In this document: piece after piece, positions 49,432-58,427 of the stretch
How positions within the stretch are numbered: the first letter of the stretch is position 1
How the letters are laid out: the number at the start of each line of letters is the position of its first letter
Assembly: GCF_043876815.1 (NCBI RefSeq)
Contig: NZ_JBAWKA010000002.1
Coordinates: 558,001 to 622,000, forward strand
DNA from: Gaetbulibacter_A sp043876815
GTDB taxonomy: Bacteria; Bacteroidota; Bacteroidia; Flavobacteriales; Flavobacteriaceae
Length of the DNA: 64,000 nt
Reading direction: 5' to 3'
Program-made: the position numbers and the translations under genes
The notes under the pieces: generated by a model
What the model saw: only the letters and a program-made list of their open reading frames with translations
The model's database searches: none
What the model was told of the DNA's origin: nothing

Positions 49432-51906
49432 TTAAAATGACATTCGTGTTCTTAAATTGAATACTCTTGGGGTTAAATAGTTTGGAATGGCATATTGTCG
49501 TTTCGTGTAAACATCACGCACCCAAGTATTGGTAATAGAATTTTGAACGTCGAATATATTGTAGATCTCAAACCCGATACTCAGGGTTTTGAAGGGTTTT
49601 TTCCAACCATGATCGAAACGCTTATCTTCATCAACTAAAACATATTGCAGTCCTAGATCACCGCGCTTGTAATCCGGCAGACGATTTTGATATTGGTAAG
49701 GATCGGCATAGCTGGGAGATCCACCAGGAAGCCCTGTGTTATATACTAAGTTGAGATAAACCTTTAAATTCGGCACACTAGGAACATAATCCTGAAACAG
49801 CGCAGCAAATTTTAAACGTTGATCTGTTGGTCTTGAAATATAGCCTCTTTCATCAATGTTCTCTTCCGTTTTTAAATAGCCAAAACTAAACCACGATTGC
49901 GTACCGGGAACAAACTCACCATTCAGTCGAAGATCTAAGCCGTATGCATAAGCTTTAGCATTATTTCGTGCACGATAGCGGATTCTGACATTCTCCAAGG
50001 TATATGGGTTTACATCGCTTAAGCCTTTATAGTAAACTTCCGAACTTAACTTAAAAGGGCGATCCCACATATTAAAACTGTAATCATTAGCGAAAACGAC
50101 GTGAAAGGATTTTTGAGCTTTAACTGTGGGTTGAACGGTACCCGAACTATCTCTTAGCTCACGATAGAACGGGGGTTGGTAATATAAACCACCCGAAAGC
50201 CTGAATAGCATATCTTTTTCCCAGTTCGGTTTTAAGGCGATTTGAACACGAGGGCTGATCACGGTTTGCCCTGAAGCTTGGGTTGCTGTACCTCTTCCAT
50301 TTTTGTTCTTAACCTGCCAGTAGTGTGCCCTGACGCCTGCATTTAGCCAAAGTTCAGAGTTGCCTACCGACGTTTTTTTACTCCACTGGGTATAGGCCTG
50401 TATTCGGTTGATTGTGGTGAAGTTTGTTGCTCTTACATTTTGAAAGGGTACCAGAGGTCCGGCATATGGGCTGTAAGGTTGTTCATTTACAGGTGTGGTT
50501 TTTGGTGGTCGAATAGAAAATCCAGCCGAGTCAATAACTTCCCATTCAACCAGACGATCGCGAATATCCTCATTCGTAAATTTCACAGACCAATCAATAC
50601 GGTTTTCATTTTTGGTATATTGTCCTTTGAGTTCTATATTCGATATCAAGGCATCCAAACTATTTCTACCATGATTGATCTGACTTCCGATACCTTGTGT
50701 GAATTCCACCTCACCTAAATTTTCATCACCAATATTGGTATTCACATCACCGAGTGCGTATTGAGCTAAAATATCAAAATACTCTTCTTCTGTGGTGTGA
50801 TAGCTAGAGGCTATGAGATGCGTTGTAAGATGGTCATTAACTATGTAAGTCCCTTTTAACGCTCCAAAAAGCGTTTGGTAACGGTCTTTTTCCTGACCAT
50901 TGTAATAAACGACCAGAGCTTTTGGATCGGCTAGGGTTCCAAAGTTAGTTTGCCGGGTTTGGGGTATAAAATTATAATTGTTTAGAGCGGCATTACCTAA
51001 AAAACTTAACTGGAATTTATTCGTAAAACGGTACGTGAATAAGCCTTGGACATCTGTAAAAACAGGGGAGACCGTGGTTTCTGTTTCTCTGGCATTGATC
51101 AATAACCGATTATCGCGATACCGGGCTCCAACAAGTGCCGTAAACTTCGAGTCTTTACTCATATTTTCTATCGAAATACCCGCGCCCAAGAGACTAAGAT
51201 CAGCATGTGCTTCGAATTGATATGGTCGTTTGTAGGTAATGTCTAAAACAGATGATAACTTATCGCCATATTTAGCTTGAAATCCTCCAGCAGAGAAATC
51301 TACATTTTGAACCAAATCTGAGTTTACAAAGCTCAAACCTTCCTGTTGGCCCGAACGAATTAAAAACGGACGATAGACCTCTATGCCGTTCACATAAACT
51401 AAATTTTCATCAAAATTACCACCCCGAACGTTGTATTGTGTACTCAGTTCGTTATTGTTGCTTACCCCTGGAAGGGTCATCAATAAATTTTCAACACCCG
51501 GATTTGCTCCCGGAATTTTTCGAATGGTTTCAGGATCTAAACTTGTAATACCCTCAATATCTTTATTACGTGAAGAATTTACAACAACTGTTGCTATTTG
51601 TTCCACTGCTAATTTCATCACGGGATTAAATTCAACAATTTCACCATTTTTCAATTCGAATGATATCTCAATACTTTTAAAAGATATATGGGAAAATCGA
51701 AGTTTTATTAAGGTGTTAGCGGGAATACTTATCTGATAAAAACCATTAGCATTACTTTGAGTACCCGAGGTAGAATTCGTTATAGCTACATTGGATACCG
51801 GTGTGTTGTTTTCATCTAAAATAACACCTTGAACCGTAGCCGTCTGTGAGTAAACAACGGTTGTGAGTAATATGAAACCTAGTAAAAGACCCTTCGAAAA
51901 ATTCAA
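49432..51906 (-). CDS. TonB-dependent receptor with carboxypeptidase-like regulatory domain
   Basis: An 824-residue outer-membrane receptor. A signal peptide (1-20, LLGFILLTTVVYSQ) and a CarboxypepD_reg-like domain (about 22-105, VQGVILDENNTPVSNVAITN) lead. A plug domain follows (about 110-215, GANPGVENLLMTLPGVSNNN, YNVRGGNFDENLVYVNGIE), then a beta-barrel. The extreme C-terminus ends RVFNLRTRMSF, a usual barrel end. The substrate is unknown; no SusD is adjacent. It lies 11 bases downstream of the M23 peptidase gene, so they may be one operon. Confidence 0.94.
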   Translation of the reverse strand: MNFSKGLLLGFILLTTVVYSQTATVQGVILDENNTPVSNVAITNSTSGTQSNANGFYQISIPANTLIKLRFSHISFKSIEISFELKNGEIVEFNPVMKLAVEQIATVVVNSSRNKDIEGITSLDPETIRKIPGANPGVENLLMTLPGVSNNNELSTQYNVRGGNFDENLVYVNGIEVYRPFLIRSGQQEGLSFVNSDLVQNVDFSAGGFQAKYGDKLSSVLDITYKRPYQFEAHADLSLLGAGISIENMSKDSKFTALVGARYRDNRLLINARETETTVSPVFTDVQGLFTYRFTNKFQLSFLGNAALNNYNFIPQTRQTNFGTLADPKALVVYYNGQEKDRYQTLFGALKGTYIVNDHLTTHLIASSYHTTEEEYFDILAQYALGDVNTNIGDENLGEVEFTQGIGSQINHGRNSLDALISNIELKGQYTKNENRIDWSVKFTNEDIRDRLVEWEVIDSAGFSIRPPKTTPVNEQPYSPYAGPLVPFQNVRATNFTTINRIQAYTQWSKKTSVGNSELWLNAGVRAHYWQVKNKNGRGTATQASGQTVISPRVQIALKPNWEKDMLFRLSGGLYYQPPFYRELRDSSGTVQPTVKAQKSFHVVFANDYSFNMWDRPFKLSSEVYYKGLSDVNPYTLENVRIRYRARNNAKAYAYGLDLRLNGEFVPGTQSWFSFGYLKTEENIDERGYISRPTDQRLKFAALFQDYVPSVPNLKVYLNLVYNTGLPGGSPSYADPYQYQNRLPDYKRGDLGLQYVLVDEDKRFDHGWKKPFKTLSIGFEIYNIFDVQNSITNTWVRDVYTKRQYAIPNYLTPRVFNLRTRMSF

Positions 51907-51917
51907 ATGAAATTATT

Positions 51918-53603
51918 TTATTTTCTGTAAAAAATTGCTTCAAATGTAGCACTATTTCCTGCATTATCCACCACGATCACTTTCAAATTATTTTTAACAT
52001 CCCTAATAACATTATCCTTAAAATCATGCACTAAGGTATTAGTTTTGTAATCGTATTCTGTTAAAATCCATTTGCCGTTTACTGTTACGCGATAATCAGA
52101 AATACCGGAAATGTCATCTTTTATTTTTAATTTTAAGAAACGGAAATTACTTATCCATTGCCCATCATAAAAATTATCTGGTTTTATGGTTGGATTTATA
52201 GTATCCATAGCCAATGTGTAGGTTCCAAGCGTTTTGGTGTGGGTTGTTAGCGTGTTCCCCTTTCTATGTGTGGATGAATACGCCGGAAAGCCTTTGTAAC
52301 CAACCAAACGCGCAATGTATAAATGCTTTAAATCTTCAGGTTTATATTTACTGACGTCGAACGAAATATCGAAATATTTCTTCGCCGGAACAATATCTTT
52401 ATGTAGGGTCAAGGTGTCGTTGGAAACATTAAAATCCATATAAAAATCCTCGTAGAAGGTATCGGCGGCAAAAGAAACATCGACTCCATCTTTGCTTAAA
52501 TTCACTTTTTGATCATGATGAATGAAATAGGGCGTTTTTTCTTCAGGCTTTGGTGTTCCCATAGCATTTTTAGTACCATTTATATTGATGGTAACCCAGG
52601 TTTCATTGTTTTTAAAATCGGAAACCCTTATTTTATAAACCACGTTAGTGCTGTCTTCAAGTCTCACAATACCATCGTTAACGACGTCTGTTATAATACT
52701 CAGTGGATTGTTGATCCTAAACAGTTTTTGAATACGTTTTTCATGAGTTTCATAGTATTCGTAATCGATCAGTTGATTGATGTGTTTTGATTCATCAAAT
52801 GAAAATGATTTAAAATCTAGGCCATAATTTCGATTCCCATTCAAAAAAGTTGAGATGTTATAAACCCCGTTTTGATTCGAAGCCAGATCTTGACGGTCGA
52901 TGGTCTCAATACCAAAACCAATTTTTCCAATAGCATTTACATTTTCCGTGATATAATCTCCACTATCCAATGGGATCAAACGCAATTTTATTCTGGAGCT
53001 TTCCTTATTAATGCCGGAATTTTCGTCCATAGGATAGGCAAAAACTGATTTAACAATAGGAAGTATATGGTCTTCAGTTTCGATTCCGAAAAGCATTGGA
53101 TTGATCGGGTATTGATTTTTATCCCGAATTTCAAAATGTAAATGCGGACCAGCAGAGCCACCCGTATTTCCGCTGTAGGCTATAAATTCACCACGTTTCA
53201 CCGGAAGTTCACCGGCACGCGGAAAAACTTCAACCTCATAGGACTCGTTACTGTACTGCTTTTTTTTAATAAAGTTTTCAATGCTATCATTAAATTGTTG
53301 CAAATGTCCGTATACCGTAGTGTACCCATTAGGGTGAGCAATATATAAGGCCTTACCGTAGCCGTAATGAGAAATTTTTATACGACTCACATAACCATCA
53401 GCAGCAGCCTTAATTGTTTGTCCCTCGCGCCCCTGAGTTTTAATATCTAAACCTCCGTGGAAATGGTTGGATCGTAACTCAGCAAATGTACCGGAAAAAA
53501 TGAGTGGAATATCTAAGGGACTTTCAAAATAATCCTGAGGATAAATATTTTGGGCTCCTGCGCTAAAAACGTAAATGAATAGTAGTATCGGGATGAATCG
53601 CAT
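51918..53603 (-). CDS. M23 family metallopeptidase
   Basis: A 561-residue exported protein with a signal peptide (MRFIPILLFIYVFSAGAQ). The LytM/M23 domain is near the N-terminus (about 25-175): HFHGGLDIKTQG with the zinc His and Asp, HPNGYTTVYGHLQ, and the GPHLHFEIRD motif. The remaining ~380 residues are beta-rich and likely Ig-like or adhesion modules. It cleaves peptidoglycan or works as a scaffold if inactive; the zinc motif appears intact. It shares the minus-strand unit with the TonB receptor. Confidence 0.94.
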   Translation of the reverse strand: MRFIPILLFIYVFSAGAQNIYPQDYFESPLDIPLIFSGTFAELRSNHFHGGLDIKTQGREGQTIKAAADGYVSRIKISHYGYGKALYIAHPNGYTTVYGHLQQFNDSIENFIKKKQYSNESYEVEVFPRAGELPVKRGEFIAYSGNTGGSAGPHLHFEIRDKNQYPINPMLFGIETEDHILPIVKSVFAYPMDENSGINKESSRIKLRLIPLDSGDYITENVNAIGKIGFGIETIDRQDLASNQNGVYNISTFLNGNRNYGLDFKSFSFDESKHINQLIDYEYYETHEKRIQKLFRINNPLSIITDVVNDGIVRLEDSTNVVYKIRVSDFKNNETWVTININGTKNAMGTPKPEEKTPYFIHHDQKVNLSKDGVDVSFAADTFYEDFYMDFNVSNDTLTLHKDIVPAKKYFDISFDVSKYKPEDLKHLYIARLVGYKGFPAYSSTHRKGNTLTTHTKTLGTYTLAMDTINPTIKPDNFYDGQWISNFRFLKLKIKDDISGISDYRVTVNGKWILTEYDYKTNTLVHDFKDNVIRDVKNNLKVIVVDNAGNSATFEAIFYRK

Positions 53604-53717
53604 AAGTAAGACTTGGTGCTAAAATATTAATTAGATTTCAATATGCAAACTATAAAACACAAAACCACTTGGGTTATTGTGTTAAAAACATCACATTTAA
53701 ATTTTATGAGAAAAGTA

Positions 53718-53748
53718 TTGTAAGTTTCTATTGCGAATGTTAACTTTG
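53718..53748 (+). promoter_or_regulatory. Promoter of the ZapB-like/ZapA unit
   Basis: TTG (53718-53720), a 20-base spacer and TAACTTTG (53741-53748). It matches both Flavobacterium elements. The ATG follows 24 bases later. Confidence 0.65.
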
Positions 53749-53772
53749 TGTAATAAGTATTGATATTTGTAA

Positions 53773-54063
53773 ATGAGTAATATTGAAGAAATTGTTGATT
53801 CGTTAGAAAACAAAATTAGTAAGATATTACACAAAATGGATATTTTAAAGCAAGCTAATTCTAGGTTAAAAGAAGAATTAGAGCAATCGAAGCAAACGAT
53901 TGAGGGTCAGTCTCAAGATATTTTAGCCTGGCAAGAAAAATACGATGCTTTAAAAATGGCAAATACAATGCTTGGTAGTAGCGATAATAAAAGAGAAACG
54001 AAACTCAAAATAAACGCTTTAATTAGAGAAATCGACCACTGCATTACGCAGTTATCAGATTAG
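53773..54063 (+). CDS. Coiled-coil protein upstream of ZapA (ZapB-like)
   Basis: A 96-residue protein that is almost all predicted coiled coil (for example QANSRLKEELEQSKQTIEGQ), followed by INALIREIDHCITQLSD at the end. It is the usual neighbour of zapA in Bacteroidota and may be the ZapB-like partner in the cell-division ring. It precedes zapA by 14 bases. Confidence 0.85.
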   Translation: MSNIEEIVDSLENKISKILHKMDILKQANSRLKEELEQSKQTIEGQSQDILAWQEKYDALKMANTMLGSSDNKRETKLKINALIREIDHCITQLSD

Positions 54064-54077
54064 AGAAATGAAAATCA

Positions 54078-54371
54078 ATGTCCGAAAAGCTTAAAATAAA
54101 GCTATCTATAGCAAATCGCGTGTATCCACTTACGATTGAAGCTAGTCAAGAAGAAGGTTTAAGAAAAGCCGCTAAGAACATTGAGATAATGATAAAGCAA
54201 TTTGAGCAAAGTTACTCTGTAAGAGATAAACAAGATGTACTAGCGATGTGTGCCCTGCAATTTGCCTCACAAGTTGAGCAAAAATCGATTGATAAGGCCA
54301 CAGTAAGTGAACATGTCGAGGAAAAGCTAAAAGCATTGGATGCGTTGTTAAACGCACAATTAAGCTCTTAA
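54078..54371 (+). CDS. zapA: Cell division protein ZapA
   Basis: A 97-residue protein. The N-terminal ZapA beta-alpha core contains IKLSIANRVYPLTIEASQEE and GLRKAAKNIEIMIKQF. The C-terminal coiled coil has DKQDVLAMCALQFASQVEQK. It binds FtsZ to stabilise the Z ring. The 6S-like RNA lies directly downstream, as in several bacteria. Confidence 0.93.
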   Translation: MSEKLKIKLSIANRVYPLTIEASQEEGLRKAAKNIEIMIKQFEQSYSVRDKQDVLAMCALQFASQVEQKSIDKATVSEHVEEKLKALDALLNAQLSS

Positions 54372-54399
54372 AAAAACGTTCTTTAAATACATAAAGTTA

Positions 54400-54566
54400 C
54401 TGCCTACATTGGTTATTTTTTTGCTGAACTCAACGTTAATTCTTTAAAAAAGGTGAGTCTAAGTTGTAAAAGCATGCTGCCTCCGAGCAGACCCTTGATC
54501 AGCTTGTTAGCCTTAAACTTGTTTTTAAGGAGTTCATTCAAATCCTTTACCAGTGTAGGCTTTTTT
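54400..54566 (+). ncRNA. ssrS: 6S-like RNA (6S-Flavo type)
   Basis: The gap between zapA and rny can fold into a long rod. A closing helix pairs 54402-54412 (GCCTACATTGG) with 54550-54560 (CCAGTGTAGGC; 10 of 11 positions). A second helix pairs 54425-54431 (TGAACTC) with 54530-54536 (GAGTTCA). A large internal bubble follows, with a 7-bp hairpin at 54511-54530, and an apical stem near 54477-54490 (CTGC / GCAG). A T run after the closing helix (54560-54566) makes a terminator. The location next to zapA and the rod-with-bubble shape are those of 6S RNA, which binds RNA polymerase; a Flavobacteria-specific family (6S-Flavo) is known. No database search was run. Confidence 0.7.
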
Positions 54567-54594
54567 ATATCTAACTGTCAACTAAATTAAATAC

Positions 54595-56169
54595 ATGGAA
54601 AACCCAATTATATTCACAATGGTAGCTGCTGTTGTTGGCTTAATCATAGGCTTTTTCGTGGCCAAAGCTCTCGAGAAAAACAATGCTTCAAAACTTATAA
54701 AAGAGGCAAAAAAGAGTGCGGCTATGATCTTAAAAGAAGCCCAAAGCGAAGGAGAATCGATAAAAAAAGATAAAATCCTTCAGGCCAAAGAAAAGTTTAT
54801 TGAATTAAAATCGGAGCACGAAAAAGTAATCTTCTCTCGGGATAAAAAAATGGCTGAGGCCGAAAAACGAACTCGGGATAAAGAAGCTCAGATATCTAAT
54901 GAGTTATCGAAAAATAAGAAGATCAATGAAAATCTCGAAGAAAAGGTTAAAGACTACAATCACAGGATAACTGTTCTTGAGAAGAAGCAAGAAGAAATTG
55001 ATAAACTTCATAAAAATCAGGTTCAGCAGCTTGAGGTTATTTCCAGCCTTTCGGCGGAAGAAGCTAAAGAGCAATTAGTAGAATCCTTAAAAGGAGAAGC
55101 TAAAAATGATGCCATGGGCTATATTCAGAATGCCCTTGAAGAAGCGAAACTAACTGCGGAACAGGAAGCTAAAAAGGTGATCATTAACACCATTCAGCGT
55201 ATTGGAACAGAAGAAGCAGTAGACAACTGCGTTTCCGTATTCAATATTGAATCTGATGACGTAAAAGGTAGAATCATTGGTCGTGAAGGTCGAAATATTC
55301 GTGCCATTGAGGCGGCAACAGGGGTAGAGATCATTGTTGATGATACTCCGGAAGCTATCATTTTGTCTTGTTTTGATTCTGTGCGTAGAGAAATTGCACG
55401 CTTATCTCTTCATAAATTGGTTACTGATGGACGTATTCATCCGGCCCGTATTGAGGAGATAGTCAAGAAGACCAAAAAACAAATTGATCAGGAAATTATT
55501 GAGATCGGTAAACGTACCGTGATCGATCTGGGAATTCATAACCTGCACCCTGAACTTATCAAAATGGTCGGTAGAATGAAATACCGCTCTTCATATGGGC
55601 AAAACTTGTTACAACACTCCCGTGAAGTAGCTAAACTCTGTGGTGTTATGGCTGCTGAGTTAGGCTTGAATCCAAAACTCGCCAAGCGTGCCGGACTACT
55701 GCATGATATTGGAAAAGTGCCGGATGCAGAAGCGGATATGGAAACTCCACATGCTATATTAGGTATGCAATGGGCTGAAAAATTTGGCGAGAAGGAGGAT
55801 GTTTGTAATGCCATTGGGGCTCACCACGACGAAATCGAAATGAAAACATTAATAGCACCTATTATTCAGGTTTGCGATGCCATTTCAGGTGCTCGTCCAG
55901 GAGCGCGTCGTCAGGTTTTAGATAGCTATATTCAGCGTTTAAAAGATCTTGAGGATATCGCATTTGGATTTAACGGTGTTAAAAAAGCTTATGCTATTCA
56001 AGCTGGTAGAGAACTTCGCGTAATCGTAGAGAGCGATAAAGTGAATGACGATAAAGCTGCAGATCTATCCTTTAGTATTTCACAAAAAATTCAAACAGAT
56101 ATGACGTATCCCGGACAGGTTAAAGTAACTGTGATCCGTGAAACACGTGCCGTGAATATTGCAAAATAG
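54595..56169 (+). CDS. rny: Ribonuclease Y
   Basis: A 524-residue endoribonuclease of mRNA decay. One N-terminal membrane segment (about 4-24) anchors it. A long charged coiled coil (about 30-200) follows, then a KH domain (GRIIGREGRNIRAIE near 225). The HD domain has the catalytic His370-Asp371 in GLLHDIGKVPD. Further HD-domain motifs are HHDEIEMK and RPGARRQVLDSYI. The preceding 6S-like RNA could be transcribed separately. Confidence 0.97.
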   Translation: MENPIIFTMVAAVVGLIIGFFVAKALEKNNASKLIKEAKKSAAMILKEAQSEGESIKKDKILQAKEKFIELKSEHEKVIFSRDKKMAEAEKRTRDKEAQISNELSKNKKINENLEEKVKDYNHRITVLEKKQEEIDKLHKNQVQQLEVISSLSAEEAKEQLVESLKGEAKNDAMGYIQNALEEAKLTAEQEAKKVIINTIQRIGTEEAVDNCVSVFNIESDDVKGRIIGREGRNIRAIEAATGVEIIVDDTPEAIILSCFDSVRREIARLSLHKLVTDGRIHPARIEEIVKKTKKQIDQEIIEIGKRTVIDLGIHNLHPELIKMVGRMKYRSSYGQNLLQHSREVAKLCGVMAAELGLNPKLAKRAGLLHDIGKVPDAEADMETPHAILGMQWAEKFGEKEDVCNAIGAHHDEIEMKTLIAPIIQVCDAISGARPGARRQVLDSYIQRLKDLEDIAFGFNGVKKAYAIQAGRELRVIVESDKVNDDKAADLSFSISQKIQTDMTYPGQVKVTVIRETRAVNIAK

Positions 56170-56194
56170 ATGCGGTTTGAAATATAATAAAATT

Positions 56195-56223
56195 AAAATC
56201 CAGCTTTTACAGCTGGATTTTTT
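56195..56223. terminator. Bidirectional intrinsic terminator between rny and xerD
   Basis: A stem AAATCCAGCT / AGCTGGATTT with a TTTAC loop and a T run. It overlaps the xerD stop codon by two bases and serves both genes. Confidence 0.85.
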
Positions 56224-57118
56224 ATTTCCGGGGATGATACTTTTGAATCACCTTGGAAAGGTGGCTTTTATCCATGTGCACATAAATTTCAGTGGTGGTA
56301 ATACTTTCGTGTCCGAGCATTAATTGAATTGATCTTAGGTCGGCATCATTCTGTAATAAATGCGTTGCAAAAGAATGTCTGAAGGTATGTGGTGACACAC
56401 TTTTTTTGAGTCCGATCTTCTCCGCCAATTGTTTGATTATGGTAAAAATCATGGCACGGGTAAGCTGTTTACCACGTCTATTTAAAAATAGGGTATCTTC
56501 GTAACCCGTTTGAATGTTCAGGTGGTTCCGAATGTAAATGATATAGTTATTAATATATTTTATAGTTGAATTTACGATTGGCACAAAGCGTTCTTTATCA
56601 CCCTTGCCCGTTACTTTTATAAAACCTTCATCAAAAAACAGGTCCGATAGTTTTAAGTTTACCAATTCACTTACACGAAGACCGCATCCATAAAGTGTTT
56701 CTAACATAGCTCTATTACGTTCTCCTTCTGGTTTACTAAGATCTATTGCAGCGATCAGTCTATCGATCTCTTCTTCTGAAAGGGTATCAGGCAACTTTCT
56801 ACCTATTTTAGGTGATTCTATAAGGTCTAAAGGGTTTGTTTTGCGGTAGTCTTCAAAGACCAAAAAATTAAAAAAACTGCGTAAACCAGAGATGATTCGG
56901 GATTGCGACCGTGTATTGATCACCTTAGCCAGTTCATAAATAAACCGTTGAACGGTTTCTTTATCGATGTCGGTTGGAGACACGCTCACTTTGTTATCCT
57001 CAAGGTACTGGATCAGTTTCTTAACATCAAGACTATAGTTTTCAATGGAATTTGCAGCCAGTCCACGTTCGATCTTGAGGTAAAGTTGATAGTCTTTAAG
57101 AACTTGGTTCCATTTCAT
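56222..57118 (-). CDS. xerD: Site-specific tyrosine recombinase XerD
   Basis: A 298-residue recombinase, the exact XerD length. All six active-site residues are present at the expected positions: Arg148 (GCGLRVSE), Lys172 (GKGDKERF), His244 and Arg247 (SPHTFRHSF), His270 (MLGHESI) and Tyr279 (TTTEIYVHM). The start MKWNQVLKDY fits XerD; a longer frame from 57136 adds six codons. It resolves chromosome dimers at dif with XerC. It is chromosomal, not phage integrase. Confidence 0.96.
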   Translation of the reverse strand: MKWNQVLKDYQLYLKIERGLAANSIENYSLDVKKLIQYLEDNKVSVSPTDIDKETVQRFIYELAKVINTRSQSRIISGLRSFFNFLVFEDYRKTNPLDLIESPKIGRKLPDTLSEEEIDRLIAAIDLSKPEGERNRAMLETLYGCGLRVSELVNLKLSDLFFDEGFIKVTGKGDKERFVPIVNSTIKYINNYIIYIRNHLNIQTGYEDTLFLNRRGKQLTRAMIFTIIKQLAEKIGLKKSVSPHTFRHSFATHLLQNDADLRSIQLMLGHESITTTEIYVHMDKSHLSKVIQKYHPRK

Positions 57119-57352
57119 ATTTGTAAAATTACACATACTTTGAAATTAGTTTTAAAATACTTTTAAAATAGTCTTTGTCCTAAGATTATAAAATGATTTT
57201 ATCATTCATTAAAAACTATATTCAAAAAATAAGCATTTAAAATATCTATAAACAAATGTTAATAGATATTTTTAGATAAACTTTTAGAAAACATGTAAAA
57301 ACACAGATAATTTCTGATTATATTCGCCAGACTTAACCTAAAAAAAATTATT

Positions 57353-57865
57353 ATGAAAAACCTACTTTTATTTTCTTTTTTATCTGTTTTTATTTTTTCG
57401 GCCAAAGCCCAAACACAATTTGGTTTAACAGCTGGTTATTTCGGTGTATCTTCTAAGTCCTTCACAATTGGTGGAAGTTCTTTATCTGGCACAGCCTCGG
57501 GATTTTATGTTGGTGCTATGGCAGATTTTAAAACTTCTGAAAAATTACATTTGCAACCTGAACTTTTATACGCAAATGCGAATAGTAACGATGTCATCAT
57601 TATTCCAATTTTGCTCAAATATTATACTACCGAAAAATTTAGTATCCAGGCAGGACCTCAGGCTTCTTATATTTTAGAAGATGCTTCTACTAATTATACT
57701 CCTTTAGGACTAGCTTTGGCTACAGGATTGGGTTATGATATTACTCAAAACTTTTTCCTTCAAGCCAGATATTCTGTTCAAATAAACAATTATTACAATG
57801 GAAATGAAGATTTTAGAGCTCGAGATAATTTTTTTACTGTTGGTGTAGGCTATAAATTCAATTAA
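57353..57865 (+). CDS. Outer-membrane beta-barrel porin family protein
   Basis: A 170-residue protein with a signal peptide (1-19, FLSVFIFSAKAQ). Alternating strands follow: TQFGLTAGYFGVSSKSF, GFYVGAMADFK, LHLQPELLYANAN, FSIQAGPQASYIL, NFFLQARYSVQI and the C-terminal FFTVGVGYKFN. The final Phe-x-Asn is barrel-like. It belongs to the small OmpA-like / PorT-like beta-barrel group. No substrate is known. Confidence 0.85.
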   Translation: MKNLLLFSFLSVFIFSAKAQTQFGLTAGYFGVSSKSFTIGGSSLSGTASGFYVGAMADFKTSEKLHLQPELLYANANSNDVIIIPILLKYYTTEKFSIQAGPQASYILEDASTNYTPLGLALATGLGYDITQNFFLQARYSVQINNYYNGNEDFRARDNFFTVGVGYKFN

Positions 57866-57886
57866 ATAAATATTTTTTAATAAGAT

Positions 57887-57914
57887 AAAGCCGGGCATTA
57901 TGCTCGGTTTTTTT
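57887..57914 (+). terminator. Intrinsic terminator after porin gene
   Basis: A stem with one G-U wobble (AAGCCGGGCAT / ATGCTCGGTTT) and a T run. It ends 28 bases before the aroQ ATG. Confidence 0.8.
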
Positions 57915-57941
57915 ATACCCAATTTTTAATATATTTACCCT

Positions 57942-58358
57942 ATGAAAAAACTAATGATAATTAATGGTCCGAATTTGAATCTTTTAGGCAAACGTGAACC
58001 TGATATTTATGGTAAATTGTCATTTGAAGATTTTTTAGGTCAACTCAGAACGGAATTTGTAACCGTTGAATTGGATTATTTTCAATCGAACATTGAAGGG
58101 GAACTTATTGACAAACTTCAAGAAGCAGGCTTTTCATACGACGGGATCATTCTGAATGCCGCCGCTTATACACATACCTCTGTTGGTATTGGAGATGCAG
58201 TTAAAGCTATTGAAGCACCTGTGGTGGAAGTTCATATTTCGAATACCTTTAGCCGTGAAGAATTTAGGCACCAATCCTATATTTCTCCAAATGCCAGTGG
58301 CGTTATTTTAGGGTTTGGTTTACGAAGTTATAGTTTAGCCATTCAAAGTTTTTTGTAA
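57942..58358 (+). CDS. aroQ: 3-Dehydroquinate dehydratase, type II
   Basis: A 138-residue dodecameric dehydratase of the shikimate pathway. Type II signatures are IINGPNLNLLGKREPDIYG (Arg18, Tyr23), YDGIILNAAAYTHTSVGIGDA and VVEVHISNTFSREEFRHQS. In many flavobacteria aroQ sits beside xerD, as here with the porin gene between. Confidence 0.97.
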   Translation: MKKLMIINGPNLNLLGKREPDIYGKLSFEDFLGQLRTEFVTVELDYFQSNIEGELIDKLQEAGFSYDGIILNAAAYTHTSVGIGDAVKAIEAPVVEVHISNTFSREEFRHQSYISPNASGVILGFGLRSYSLAIQSFL

Positions 58359-58378
58359 AAATTAAAACTATTATAAAT

Positions 58379-58408
58379 AAAAAGTTCCGGCGCAAACCGG
58401 AACTTTTT
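58379..58408. terminator. Bidirectional intrinsic terminator between aroQ and lpdA
   Basis: A 12-bp stem AAAAAGTTCCGG / CCGGAACTTTTT with a CGCAAA loop. Confidence 0.92.
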
Positions 58409-58427
58409 TATTTTAATGTCTTTATTC

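Noticed and set aside
55536..55814. Minus-strand ORF inside rny
   Set aside because: Shadow of the HD domain coding sequence; Ser/Cys-rich without a recognisable motif.
56222..57118. XerD as a phage or integron integrase
   Set aside because: Length and all catalytic positions match housekeeping XerD, and no phage genes or att sites are nearby.
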